Assembly (NCBI GenBank): GCA_963377175.1
Contig: CAUJNA010002935.1
Location: forward strand, 571,001 to 635,000
DNA length: 64,000 nt
Direction: 5' to 3'
Source of the DNA: Effrenium voratum
Lineage: Eukaryota; Sar; Dinophyceae; Suessiales; Symbiodiniaceae
The notes beneath the pieces are model-generated. The model had not been told where the DNA came from and ran no database searches. It was given only the letters and a program-made list of their open reading frames with translations. This document shows, in pieces, positions 23,087 through 33,196 of the stretch. Position 1 is the stretch's first letter, and each line of letters begins with the position of its first letter. The translations under genes were made by a program, and so were the position numbers.

Positions 23087-24660
23087 GTGGGTCCATCGTT
23101 CCTTACTTGTCCAAGGCAAACACAAACAATTTTTGAAGCTTTCTTTTTTCTGGTGGTTCATTTTTGGTGGCCGCAACCTTAATTTTGGGGGCGGTGCTTT
23201 AGGCAGGATAACAACCCATTTTTGTTTGCCGGGGGGCTCCATCTTTTACGTGAAGCACGCAATTTCCTGTTTGGTTCTCCGGGAAGTAGCTCGACGAGCC
23301 GAAAATGAGTGAAAACCCAATGATGCAGTTGCTTTAGTGCGGGTTCCAACTCTTATGTCATTTCTTGGGAGTATGGGAAACGTGTCATTTACATTCCTTT
23401 TGATTCCTGTGTGGTTGAGGCTCCGACCACTGCAAATTTAAAAAAGGTCATCGGAGTCTTTTTCTGGTTTGAATTCCTAGCAAAGTTGCACCATGACCAT
23501 GGCTACAGGGGTTGCACTTTGGCGGGTTCTAAAGAAAATGCTTCTTGTGCAAGTTCAAAAAGGGGGAATTGAGGGATGGGCCCCAAACACCTACCCATGG
23601 GAAAGGACCAAATCGACCAAAGTTGGAGCTGGAAACAATTATTTCTGTGGTGTGTTAACATTCCGTGTTTTTGTCCACTGTAAAGTGGATTTCCTTGGTA
23701 TCTTCAAAGCCGAATGCTTTGAACCTCCAGTTCCCCTGAAGCCAAACGGCAAGGTACTCCTAACCTTCAACCACCAATCCACACCACTAAATGGAGAATA
23801 ACTATTGATGGCGCGAACTGAAAGCCATGAAGTCATGAGGGTCCCCTGGCTATACATGCTTTCAGTTTTTCCCAAGGAAACCTTGGAACACGTATGAAAA
23901 GGGGTTCCCTTAGAGGACGCGGAAGGATGTGGACACCCCTCCTCCGTTTTGACCTGCCCCTTTAGCAACCATGGACCATGCGGATTAAAGAAAAAAAAAA
24001 CGCCTTGCCCCTTTAGCAACCATGCTGGATGAGAAACGAAGCAAATCCGCTATTGTTCCAAGCAGGCTCAGGGGCCGCTAAAAGGCATCTTTATCAGGTT
24101 CAGGCTCAAACAGGCCTGCTATTGGCTTGCATCTACATAATTTGCAGAACTGACAGAATGAATTTTAATGACAGAGTAAGGAACCTTCGTCATGGCATGC
24201 TCGTATTTCCCCAAGGTGAGCTATATGATTTGCCCAGCCATGAAAGAGCAACAAGCAACCAGACATGTCAACTTTCATTCACCTCGGTCTTGATAGCTCA
24301 AAGCGTCAGTGGCCCATTGTTGTTCTTTTTACTAGGATGATTTTGGGCTTCAGCCCTTCTGTTCGAGTGCTGCCTGGGAATGTTCGATCCAACGGTTTTT
24401 TGCTTGTTTCATCTACCCCGTCAACCCAGGCATAAAAGAAATCAAAATCAAACCCTTCTTGGCCGGCAACTCCAATTTTAGTGTATGGAACTCAAACAAC
24501 AAAGGATTTGAACCATTCTGTTAGATCAACTTGTGGAAGAAATCAGCTACATGATTTTCAGGACAAAATTGGCCAACCACCCAAAAACCAGGTAATTCCT
24601 TCAACATCTCCTGGTTTCGCGCTTCTTATAAACCTTCCGGGGGAAATCCACCCGCTTGAG

Positions 24661-24776
24661 CCTCGGTCGAGACGCACTCCGAGGGCGCTACCACTCGGTG
24701 GTCCTGGCAGACGATGGCGCCGTGGCCTTCGGCCTCAACGGCGCCGGGGAGTCGCTGCTGCCCAAACTGCCGGAAG
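24661..24776 (+). CDS. RCC1-repeat gene, exon 1 seen
   Basis: GRYHSVVLADDGAVAFGLNG, then AGESLLPKLPEG, then a GT donor. This matches the RCC1-like repeat (H-[ST]-V-x-L-x-x-D-G ... G-x-N-x-x-G) of beta-propeller proteins that act as Ran exchange factors or ubiquitin-ligase accessory domains. The 5' border and the join to the exon at 26015 are not resolved, and an exon may be missing between them. Confidence 0.65.
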
Positions 24777-26014
24777 GTGTCAGGCCGGGCGCCCGACCTG
24801 CTTCCCTTTCCCGTGGTGCTTTTTTTGTTTTTTTGGGGGGGGGGTTTGTGTGTAAGGAGGATGTTTACGGACTGGGGTGTTGGAATTCTTCGCTCTTTTT
24901 TTGTTTGCTTTAATACAGGAGGTAGATGAGGAATGGTGTGTTGAAATCATCTAAGTGGACGGAACCCAAACGAAGATTATTTGAACCAGAAAGCAAATGA
25001 GCAAGTGGTCTGAAACCATTGTCGATGGAACCCAAGCCAAAAAGGATTTGAACGGTTTCGCCTATGCTTTACTTCATGTTCCGCAAGGTGAACTTGCTTC
25101 AGGGCGTCGGAACATGGCAAGAACGTGCTGCATGCATATCCGCTGAGGGGGAGAAGGGGAGGGTGGGGCAAGCCAAAGGGTTCTCCCCATAGTGCAAGAG
25201 TTTTGTGACTCTGCAGGCACTTCCACTTGGCTGGGCTCTTTATTAGTGGAAAGGCCCAGCCAAAAATATTGTGTTTTCTGGCAGGTCCACTCGGATGCTC
25301 ACAATAAGCCACGGATTCCCCTGCAAGCGAAAGCACAAAGGATGGATAGCCTTCATTCATCCATACCTTCTATTGCCACACAGTTCAAACAGGGCCACCC
25401 TTGTCGCAGCCTTTGCTTTGCAATCTGGTTGTGAACTATTCATCAAGTAATCCGAAGAGACTTTGTTGCATGGCCATTGGACAAGTGGGAATTGGGCTTG
25501 CGGCTAAAATCGCGAATATTGCAAGCAGGGAGCATCTTACGAATGGTGTAGAACTCTGGTCAGCGGATGTAGCAACTCCCCTGTGTTGGAAGCAGGGGGC
25601 AGAAGTGTCGCAATATAAGAGCAGCAAGCAGGCTGTGTCAAACAGTTAATGCGTTTATGCAGCAGTTGGATTGGGTAGGCTGGGTGCATAATGCTTGATT
25701 TCCCCTCAGAGGAGGACGCCTTGTTTTAATTGGGCTGGATGCGAGTTTCAATTGTGCAGACACGTATTTAGCACCAAGCAGAGATCCTTTGTGCTATGTG
25801 TCTTGGATCTCCTTGAACAATGTGAAACCACCAGGTCTGGCGCAAACGCGTGGGTTTTGGACTCGATTTTCCATGGGCCTAAAGCCATGGGTTTCCGAAC
25901 CTCCAAAAGCTGCTAAGTGGCACGTAATGTGTGCTCTAGAGGACACCAAAAAGCCATGCAACAAACGTAATTACGCTGTTCTCAGATGCCGGATTTTGGC
26001 ACGTACCTTTCGAG

Positions 26015-26075
26015 GTATGTGGCAGTGGCGGCCGGGGTGCAGCATACCGTGCTGCTGCGCAGCGATGGCACTGTG
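26015..26075 (+). CDS. RCC1-repeat gene, exon 2 seen
   Basis: Acceptor CTTTCGAG, then YVAVAAGVQHTVLLRSDGTV, the strand A/B half of an RCC1 repeat. Cutting before GCACTT keeps phase 0, and the next exon supplies ACCGLNLDGQ, exactly where the consensus continues. The intron is GC-AG, with GCA at both junctions. Confidence 0.75.
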
Positions 26076-26355
26076 GCACTTGGGCGTAAAAAAACACATG
26101 GTTGTCTTTCCTGATGCTATGAACATTTATAGGGAACCACCTCAAAAGTGGATGGTGGAAAGGCATGCCCACCTTTTGTTGACGTCCACCATAGTCAACA
26201 TTCACACCCATACTATTTGTTCTTAGTCAACATGTACTCATTGTTCTTATTATTATTTGTTATTCAAGCAAGTACTCCAGCCAAAACCAACCCCTCACCC
26301 CAACCAAATCAGCCCCAACCACGGGACACCAACCAAGTGGAGAGTTGGCGCCGAG

Positions 26356-26463
26356 GCATGCTGCGGCCTGAACCTCGACGGCCAAGCTTCGGCGCCCCAG
26401 ACGTTTCCACCGGGGCGGCGAGTCGCGGCGGTGGCCGCTGGGGGCTTCCACTCGATTCTGATG
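26356..26463 (+). CDS. RCC1-repeat gene, exon 3 seen
   Basis: ACCGLNLDGQASAPQTFPPG, RRVAAVAAGGFHSILM: the second half of one repeat and the first half of the next. Cutting before GACGCA gives a GA-AG intron, and the next exon starts GACACT. The join ...HSILMDTGCCCGFG fits the repeat; reading on to the GT at 26494 does not. Confidence 0.75.
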
Positions 26464-26861
26464 GACGCACCTCGGAAGCAGACGGGCGGCAGGGTGAGAT
26501 TTCGGGAAGTCTATGGTTTTCAGCTTAGTTGTGTGTGGCAGGGCAAGGAATTTGGAGCCAACAGGGGGGGGGGAAGGGAATTGGAACTTGCAATTCCTTC
26601 CAGCGTCTCGGGGTCGGGTTTCTCTTGGTGCATGTCCCTATTTTCGGGGAACAGGAGGTGGGTACTCTAGGGTGAAAGTAGGTGGCACTACTCGTTTTGT
26701 TGGGTACTTGACGAGGGTGACCAAACCCAAATGGGCTTCAAATGGGTGAATGGCGCCATCTACTTGCACCCTGTGATAGAAAACACCCAGCAGATTAACC
26801 TGGAGCCCAAGAAACAGGAGGAACCTTTGTGGGTTCCATTATTCGTCTGAGCAATCCGCAG

Positions 26862-26960
26862 GACACTGGCTGCTGCTGCGGTTTTGGTTGCAACAGCTAT
26901 GGCCAAGCCGAGCTCTCGCCAGTTCCTTGCATCTCCGTGGCCGCCGGGCTCTTCCATACG
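26862..26960 (+). CDS. RCC1-repeat gene, exon 4 seen
   Basis: DTGCCCGFGCNSYGQAELSP, VPCISVAAGLFHT. Cutting before GTTCGT joins exon 5 (GTTCTC...) in phase 0 to give AAGLFHTVLHDGTAQC, a clean RCC1 repeat. GT-AG intron with GTTC at both junctions. Confidence 0.75.
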
Positions 26961-27103
26961 GTTCGTGCCGCTCGGATCTGCGAGTAGGTAGCCCCAGGAC
27001 CAGGACCCCCCTTTTAAAAATCAAGTGGAACATGGCGGGGTAGCTACTATACTACTGGGATCCATTGGGCTGGGTTGAGGTTGCGATGTTTCTCCGGCTG
27101 CAG

Positions 27104-27185
27104 GTTCTCCACGACGGTACGGCGCAGTGCGTGGGCTTGAACTCCCACGGCCAGTGCGAAGCGCCGACGCTTTGGGGGGATCAAC
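27104..27185 (+). CDS. RCC1-repeat gene, exon 5 seen
   Basis: VLHDGTAQCVGLNSHGQCEA, PTLWGDQ plus one base. The next five genomic bases are GATAC, and the downstream exon also begins GATAC, so the join CGA-TAC gives GDQRYVLAAAGG. The intron is GA-AG with a 5-bp direct repeat. Confidence 0.75.
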
Positions 27186-27503
27186 GATACATGGCCGGAC
27201 TTAGCTCACCTTCGTGATGGTTTTTTTGTGGGTTTCCTTGCGTCCCCCCCTGTCAACCACTGTTTTCCCTTGGCTTCCCTCAAGTTGTTCCGCTTTTTGG
27301 AAGCCCTTGCACTTTTGGATCTCCCCACAGAATTGGTGAACATGAGAAGGGATGCCCCCGCTTGCCTTTTTGCAGTGGCTTTCCTCCATATTCGTTTTCG
27401 AGCCTTCCCTAAAAAAGCGCCGCCACGCCATGCCTCGTCACTTCAAGTAGCAGATCTCAACCAGCTGAGCTCCTGGACTTCCCGCCAAGTCTTCGGCCGT
27501 TAG

Positions 27504-27562
27504 GATACGTGCTGGCAGCTGCCGGCGGGAGGCACTCCGTGCTGCTGCGCCAGGATGGCCAG
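27504..27562 (+). CDS. RCC1-repeat gene, exon 6 seen
   Basis: YVLAAAGGRHSVLLRQDGQ, half an RCC1 repeat ending CAG before GCGGGG. The next exon (28795) supplies ALAFGCNAHGQ in phase 0. GC-AG intron with CAGGC at both junctions. Confidence 0.8.
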
Positions 27563-27587
27563 GCGGGGAAGTGGGTGGATCGAAACT

Positions 27588-27710
27588 CATATGGCTGTGG
27601 GTCAAAACCAATGGTGCCATTTTGGGGGAGGTGCACCACCCATTTTAGTCCATTTTAGTGGGGATTGGGATGTTCACTGGGGGTACGGGGTTTTGACCCA
27701 TGGCCATATG
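27588..27710. mobile_element. MITE-like element, copy 2
   Basis: 123 bp between inverted repeats CATATGGCTGTGGGTCAAAA(CC) and (GG)TTTTGACCCATGGCCATATG, 20 of 22 positions paired. The interior matches copy 1 (4392-4493) in the opposite orientation. It begins 25 bp inside the intron that follows RCC1 exon 6. Confidence 0.7.
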
Positions 27711-28794
27711 CATAGGTAGGGTTTCCCTTGTGACCTTTCCTCTGCGGGTTTTCTACTACACCACGGGGAAGAGGTACCGAGCCTCCAAAACCACACGCCC
27801 GCACTGGTAATAAACTGCCAGCCGAAATCAGCCGAATATTCCGAACGACTTGGGGCACATAATTGAATCCTTTGTGATTCAACTCTTCGTCTGTTTAGAG
27901 GGTGTCTCAGCATAGGGAAATCTGCTAATTGTACTGGAAGCTCCAATTTCCGAAACATGACTCCTCTACTTGCATGTTTGGCACGGGCGAGGTGTGAGAA
28001 TGGACCAGTACACTGGAAAAAAAAGGTGAACAGCTCGATTTGATGGACTGGGCCAATAATGCAAAGAATATGTAAACAAAGTGCTTTGAAAGGCCTGTGC
28101 AAACATCGTCCTCAACCTGACACCAACTCGTCAACACGAACCCATAGCCGAATCCTGCTGCGTTTGGCCAATCGAGCCATTATCAAACAGCTGAGCGGTT
28201 CAACACGGGAGAATTCACAATCTGGAGCGGACACCACAGCTTCGCATTGGTCTTCGGTGCGAACACTCGATATTTATCGTTTTAGCGTTTGGAAGTTTTC
28301 CACCTGAAATTATTGGATGGCTGACAGCGAACGTTGTGTCAAAGTAATTCATTACTCTCCATCAAGCGTTGCCATGTCTGACAAATGGTCCCTTCGAAAG
28401 GAAAAATCGATTTCAGGTACAGCTGCTAGTGGGAAGGGCGTGTCACCTAACCACGAAGAGAATGCGAGCGCTGGAAATGCCAGCCCTGGGGTTTGAACCA
28501 GTGACTTCATTCTGCTCGTGAAATACCGCTAGAGAGGAGGTGAGCCTGTTTCTACCTAAAAGCATACTTTAGATTTAGCACAATATGGGCCAAAACCAGT
28601 GATTGTGGTTGTTGCACCCCAGAGTTGGGCCAAAATCTTGGATGGGTTCAACACATGGCTATGATGCACATCCAAACAAACAAACAGCCAACCAACCAAC
28701 CAACCAAACACAGAAATAAACAAACAAACAATCACACACACAAGGCCTTTCGCCCCTTCCAATGTTGAATTCTCCGTGGCGGAACTTTTAGCAG

Positions 28795-28861
28795 GCTCTC
28801 GCCTTTGGCTGCAACGCCCATGGCCAATGTGACGTGCCTCCGCTGCCGGCTGCCTTGCGCT
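28795..28861 (+). CDS. RCC1-repeat gene, exon 7 seen
   Basis: Acceptor AACTTTTAGCAG, then ALAFGCNAHGQCDVPPLPAA and LR plus one base. Cutting before GCCCAG and joining GC-TAC of the next exon gives ...AALRCYLDVACGE, consistent with the repeat. The acceptor resembles the 3' end of the foldback repeat at 28926. Confidence 0.75.
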
Positions 28862-28925
28862 GCCCAGTAAAACGACACTGGGGGGCCGGGTGTGTGTGTG
28901 TGTGTGTCAAAACTTTGGTGCTGTT

Positions 28926-28998
28926 AGGACTTTAACTTTTAGCCCACTAATGGGTTTTCCATTAAACCACCAAAAGTTAAACTTTTAGCAGGGGAGCA
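28926..28998. repeat. Foldback dispersed repeat, copy B
   Basis: TTTAACTTTT ... AAAAGTTAAA inverted ends around about 32 bp, then CTTTTAGCAGGGG. Located in the intron between RCC1 exons 7 and 8. Related to copies near 18080, 32310 and 44865. Confidence 0.7.
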
Positions 28999-29322
28999 GA
29001 AAGCACCCGAGAAAAGATGGCCCCTTGTTGTACCTTGGTGCCACCTTGTGCCGTTTTTAAAGGGACAGAGAATAAAGGGCCCCAATGAAATTTTGACAAC
29101 CCCTCCATGCTTTCTGCACCCGTTTCAATGTTGTGCTTGCGTTTTTTTTTTGCAAGGGGGCCTGACTTCAGACTTCCACTGGACAACTGGGTTTCTCTGT
29201 GAGGATCAGGTCATACTATCTCTTGTATTTTGGACGACCCACACACACACACATTTTTCCATGTCCTCGTTGCTTATTTGGAATTTGGACCACGCCTCAG
29301 CGTTCTGATTTTGAAATCTCAG

Positions 29323-29441
29323 GCTACCTGGACGTCGCCTGCGGTGAGTGCCACACCGTGCTGCTGCGCTCGGACGGGGTGGCCCTGGCGCTGGGCCAGA
29401 GCTCACCGCCAAAGGGGCGCTTCGCACCTTGGATTCGCCGC
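29323..29441 (+). CDS. RCC1-repeat gene, exon 8 seen
   Basis: YLDVACGECHTVLLRSDGVA, LALGQSSPPKGRFAPWIRR, then GTGGGC. The next exon starts GTGGCC in phase 0, giving PWIRRVAAAAGGHT, the same arrangement as GRRVAAVAAGG in exon 3. The G-x-N-x-x-G part is degenerate here (LALGQSSP). Confidence 0.75.
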
Positions 29442-30840
29442 GTGGGCGTGTAGCCCTCATGGCTACCAGTTGGTGGGGATCCTGACGCCGTTCTCCTGCT
29501 TTCGTTGGATAGGAGGAACGTTTTCCAAAGCAGGGTTCGTGCTTTCCTGACTTGCAGTTAGCTGTGGGGATCTTTGCTCTCCAATTGGTGGTTTGGATAG
29601 GTGGTTTGGAGCTTAGGGGTACCTTGCCGTTTGATGTTAAAAGGAACTGGAAATCAAAGTGGTGCTGTGGAACATTTGGTTTTAGGGCCACCCTTGAAGT
29701 TTGTGATGATTATTGGGTACGGAAGGCTCGGAGTCGTATTTACCGCGCGGCAGTCAATGGTGTTGCTGACAATGTGAACATTCGAAGTTCTGATTCTTGA
29801 ATGCTTTGGTAGAACAGCCAGCAGTGCTGTTGTGCGGATGGTCCTCACCAAGCTCCCGATAGCGTCCGGCACAGACTCCGGAGCCAAAGACGGCCAGCTT
29901 CTGTAAAACCAAGGTTGGCAAGCAATGCCTCCAATAAGCCTTAGGAAACTGACCCAGAGTCAAGCACTGGTCGGGAACTGACCCAGAGTGCCAATGTGTG
30001 GGCAGCCGGACACATTGGCTCAGCGCCTGGGCACGTGCTTGCCGTGCGAATCAGTCCCGAGTTGCGCCAACTGAGAGAGACACACACACAAGGTGCGTGA
30101 CTTGACCGCGGCCACTTCTCCCACTTGCGCCAGGGCAGGTTTCGCAAACATGCCATACCATTTTACATTTTTCCAACTGGCCTGAAGGGCGAGGGGGCTG
30201 TGCTTCCGCGTTTTGTCTGTGTGTGTGTGTGTGCGTGCTGCCCCCCAGCCGCCTACTCATTCGACGCGCGGGCATCACAGCCGTTGGAAGCAATTCACGC
30301 ACTGGTCGTATTTCAGAGATATTAGGACGCGGCAGGAATGTTCGCAATTGCTGGCATGATTGCCGCGAGACTTCACAAGACAAAGCGTGTGGGAAGTGAT
30401 ATGCAGAGAACACCTGTAAAGTGATAAAGTAGGAGACGGTGGGAATCGGCAAGTATCGCTGTGTAGTTTATCCAACCGTCCAACCATGCTTGTAGCAGGC
30501 GTAAAACAGACTTTGATATTCTTTGCAGGTCCTACGACTTGGGGATCCCGTATTTCGTGTTTTGGAAGCGCCTTCAATGTAAATAGCAGGTGGCAGCAAA
30601 TTGGCGGGGGATCAACAGCTCGCGTATAATGATTATTCTGATTCCCCCGCTGCCCCGTGAAGCAATTTGGGAAGATCATCGTGTTCGACCGATCCACTCG
30701 GAAAGCGTGGAAGCGGGGTGTGTCAAAATACCCCCGAAAATGGTTGTCTTCCTATCCGCTTCCCTTGACACCATGGCCAAAAGGATTCCGAGCCAACGAA
30801 CGGCCCAGTGAGCCTTTCCTTGGCTTCGAAGCCACGTTAG

Positions 30841-30947
30841 GTGGCCGCAGCCGCTGGTGGCCACACCCTGCTGCTGCGCAGCGACGGCAAAGTGATCGCC
30901 CACGGAGCGAACGGAGAGGGCCAGTGCAATGTGCCCATGGCCTTGCG
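30841..30947 (+). CDS. RCC1-repeat gene, exon 9 seen
   Basis: Acceptor CACGTTAG, then VAAAAGGHTLLLRSDGKVIA, HGANGEGQCNVPMAL: a complete RCC1 repeat, the last clear one. A GTGAAG donor follows. Without splicing the frame ends at TGA 30949-30951. Which exon comes next is not resolved. Confidence 0.75.
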
Positions 30948-31525
30948 GTGAAGGCGTGGGTGGCTGAGCCGCTTGTCGGAGGTTGATTCTTTGTTGCGCG
31001 TGGGGCGCAACCAAACACAAGGGACAGCTGCTTCTTGCGGCATTGATTTGTCGAATCAACCCGCGTGCTCACCAACGATCTGGTCTCCACCCGTCACGTG
31101 TTGGTTTAGAACAAGGATTTACCATTGCTGAGTGCAAATCATGGTTGCCAACCAGAAGTGGGCACGGCCGCCCGTGCCATGGTTGTTGGAGAGACCATTC
31201 CAATACCAGGTTGTGAATGTGACTCACTTGGCCACCAAACAAAGAGCGCTCGTGGTGCCAAGGCTGTTGAGCGAGCAAGGCTGGGAAGGCTCAAGCAACA
31301 TTTGAACCCTGAAACCCAGGTTGGTCAAATTGAGGCAGACTGTACAGGGACAATTTATTATGATTAATCTGCTTTGCTTTGCTGAGGTGTGGCCAGATTT
31401 GTTGCTAACAATTGTTGTTTTGCATGTCAAGTCTTCAAGGAGTGTTGCCTTCCTGGATTGATGGGGGGTTCAGGGTCTTATCATGCAAGTCTTGAAGTCT
31501 TGGGACTTGCCTGGGTACACCAGCG

Positions 31526-31819
31526 ATGCTGCAAGATCTCGACAGGGTTGTGCGAAAGTCGGTTGAAAAGTATGGGTTTGAGCATGTTTTGAACGTGGAT
31601 AGCCCAACCCCGAAAACAATCAGGTCTCTCTATGCAATGAATAATCCATCCTCTATGGCAAACTGTGCTATTCCTTTTCCTTTCATGTCACTGGTCATTT
31701 GGGGGACCTCGCTTTCCGATTTGAACTTGAGGCTTGACAGGCGCGCGGAAAACGTGAAGCACCGTCTCGCTTCGAAGTTCGACCTGGGCATCCTGCGGCC
31801 ACAGAGAAGATCGCGCTGA
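31526..31819 (+). CDS. Possible exon or chance open frame
   Basis: 97 codons including VVRKSVEKYGFEHVLNVDSP and DLNLRLDRRAENVKHRLASK. The composition is protein-like, but there is no domain and no supported splice joins. It could belong to the RCC1 gene or be chance. Confidence 0.2.
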   Translation: MLQDLDRVVRKSVEKYGFEHVLNVDSPTPKTIRSLYAMNNPSSMANCAIPFPFMSLVIWGTSLSDLNLRLDRRAENVKHRLASKFDLGILRPQRRSR

Positions 31820-32108
31820 TTTGGCATAGGCTGCAGCAGGCGGGCGGCATTTGATGATGTAAACGGATACCTGGACCTTCAAAAAGACCCGCAAGAAGCG
31901 GATAGTGCTCACACTTATGGGGAGACTTCCCATGTTCAAGGTAGTTTGAGGGTCCAGGGAAGAAACAATTACAATGGGGGGTGTTGGGGTACTTGTATAG
32001 GACCAAATTTGGTCATGAGAAACAGTGTGTGTGTGTAACTATGTTGCCCCATTTGGTGCAGAGGTGTTTTCTGTCTTTTTTGTTTCACTGCAACTGCTTG
32101 ACCCGTAG

Positions 32109-32187
32109 GGCACGCATGTCAATCTTTCCGGCTTTCGGAAGGCCACGGGCGAGCAGCGCGACGCAGAGTTCCAGCGGTTGCCGGAGT
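32109..32187 (+). CDS. Candidate exon downstream of the RCC1 repeats
   Basis: Acceptor GACCCGTAG, then GTHVNLSGFRKATGEQRDAE, FQRLPE. The frame reaches TAA at 32196-32198, so it may be terminal. A cut at 32187 before GTCTCG would give TGC-GAG with the exon at 33127 (LPECEEKIPF). Confidence 0.35.
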
Positions 32188-32251
32188 GTCTCGGATAAAA
32201 GGGGGCCTCTTCCAAATTTCATTGACCTGTTTTGACTTGGTGGCTAGAAGG

Positions 32252-32354
32252 CCATCCGGTTCCTTAGCCTTTTACACTTTTAGTGTTTAGTGGGGGTTTC
32301 CATTTAACCCACCAAAAGTTAAACTTTTAGCAGGGGATCTGAGGGCAGCCCAGT
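32252..32354. repeat. Foldback dispersed repeat, copy C
   Basis: CCATCCGGTTCCTTAG at the left (also at 17331) and AAAAGTTAAACTTTTAGCAG, then GGGATCTGAGGGCAGCCCAG at the right. The last segment matches copy A with one mismatch. Confidence 0.7.
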
Positions 32355-33010
32355 TGAGGGTTTCTCGGTCAGATGCAATGAGTTTCTTGCCCAAGATGTT
32401 GCAGGTCCCGAGCACTTCGAGGCATTTGCGTTTAGAGCTCTCAATGCCAACTTATGCACAAGAGTGGCTTGTGCAATATGAGCTTACGATTGGAGGTCCC
32501 AAATTGTACTTGCGATTGATGGCATCTTCATTTGAATGCAATCCTTTAGGGGGTGGGGTCGAGTGTTATGTGCAGTATATCCTGGGGCAGGCTCAGTTTG
32601 CAGAATCTGACCACATGTTCTTGGTGTACCTGGAGATTGGACCAGGAGATCTGCTTTATCAGCCCCCAAGACAGGTTGCCGCGTTCGAACAACAGGGTTC
32701 CTTCTTGTCGGGCCCCTTTGTTTTGCCCAAGCCTGTTTTTGTTGATCTTGAACAGGTTTTTGAGGTCACGTTTGTCAGCATGCGAGGACGTGCAAAAACA
32801 GAATGTCCAGAGTCACAGCCATGCCAATGGGACCAGGAAGATCATGACCCATGGTCTTTGGCACGTCGCCTCGTCATGAATGTGTTTTTCTTACGCCTCC
32901 GAATCAGAAAATGCAAATACGCTTTGGCCTCTTGTGGCCTTGTTGATAACTGTTGCATTCACCGGGACCTGCAGTTGTTTATGTTTATTTATTTTCTTGG
33001 GTTGGTTTGA
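32354..33010 (+). CDS. Single-exon open frame, 218 codons, unknown
   Basis: Begins exactly where the foldback repeat ends. It contains MSFLPKMLQVPSTSRHLRLE, GVECYVQYILGQAQFAESDH and VFVDLEQVFEVTFVSMRGRA. It is unusually long for non-repetitive DNA here and reads like protein, but it is more AT-rich than the exons and resembles no family I know. Could be a remnant of an inserted gene or chance. Confidence 0.25.
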   Translation: MRVSRSDAMSFLPKMLQVPSTSRHLRLELSMPTYAQEWLVQYELTIGGPKLYLRLMASSFECNPLGGGVECYVQYILGQAQFAESDHMFLVYLEIGPGDLLYQPPRQVAAFEQQGSFLSGPFVLPKPVFVDLEQVFEVTFVSMRGRAKTECPESQPCQWDQEDHDPWSLARRLVMNVFFLRLRIRKCKYALASCGLVDNCCIHRDLQLFMFIYFLGLV

Positions 33011-33126
33011 CTGAGATTGTTTTTTTGCATCAGTTGCCAGAAACAAGGCACCTTTCTTTTCATGGAGCTTGCAAGGGTGAAACTTGCAAGCCGACCGAAT
33101 CCAGACCCCCAGCTTGTTTAGTCGAG

Positions 33127-33196
33127 GCGAGGAGAAGATTCCCTTCCTCGGGGCAGTGATTGACGGCGGCGTGCGGCGTGCTTTCCGGCCCAGAAG
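33127..33196 (+). CDS. Candidate exon, unknown protein
   Basis: Acceptor TAGTCGAG, then EEKIPFLGAVIDGGVRRAFR, PR before GTTGCA. The frame continues to a TGA near 33222. GC-rich island in an AT-richer stretch. Confidence 0.35.

Noticed and set aside
22333..23182. Long open frames (HTYI / MYVC repeats) on both strands
   Set aside because: They are translations of the CATA microsatellite, whose 4-bp unit leaves several frames open.
28470..28545. Possible tRNA on the minus strand (GGTTCAAACCC T-loop-like word)
   Set aside because: The T-arm does not pair properly and no acceptor or anticodon stems can be formed.
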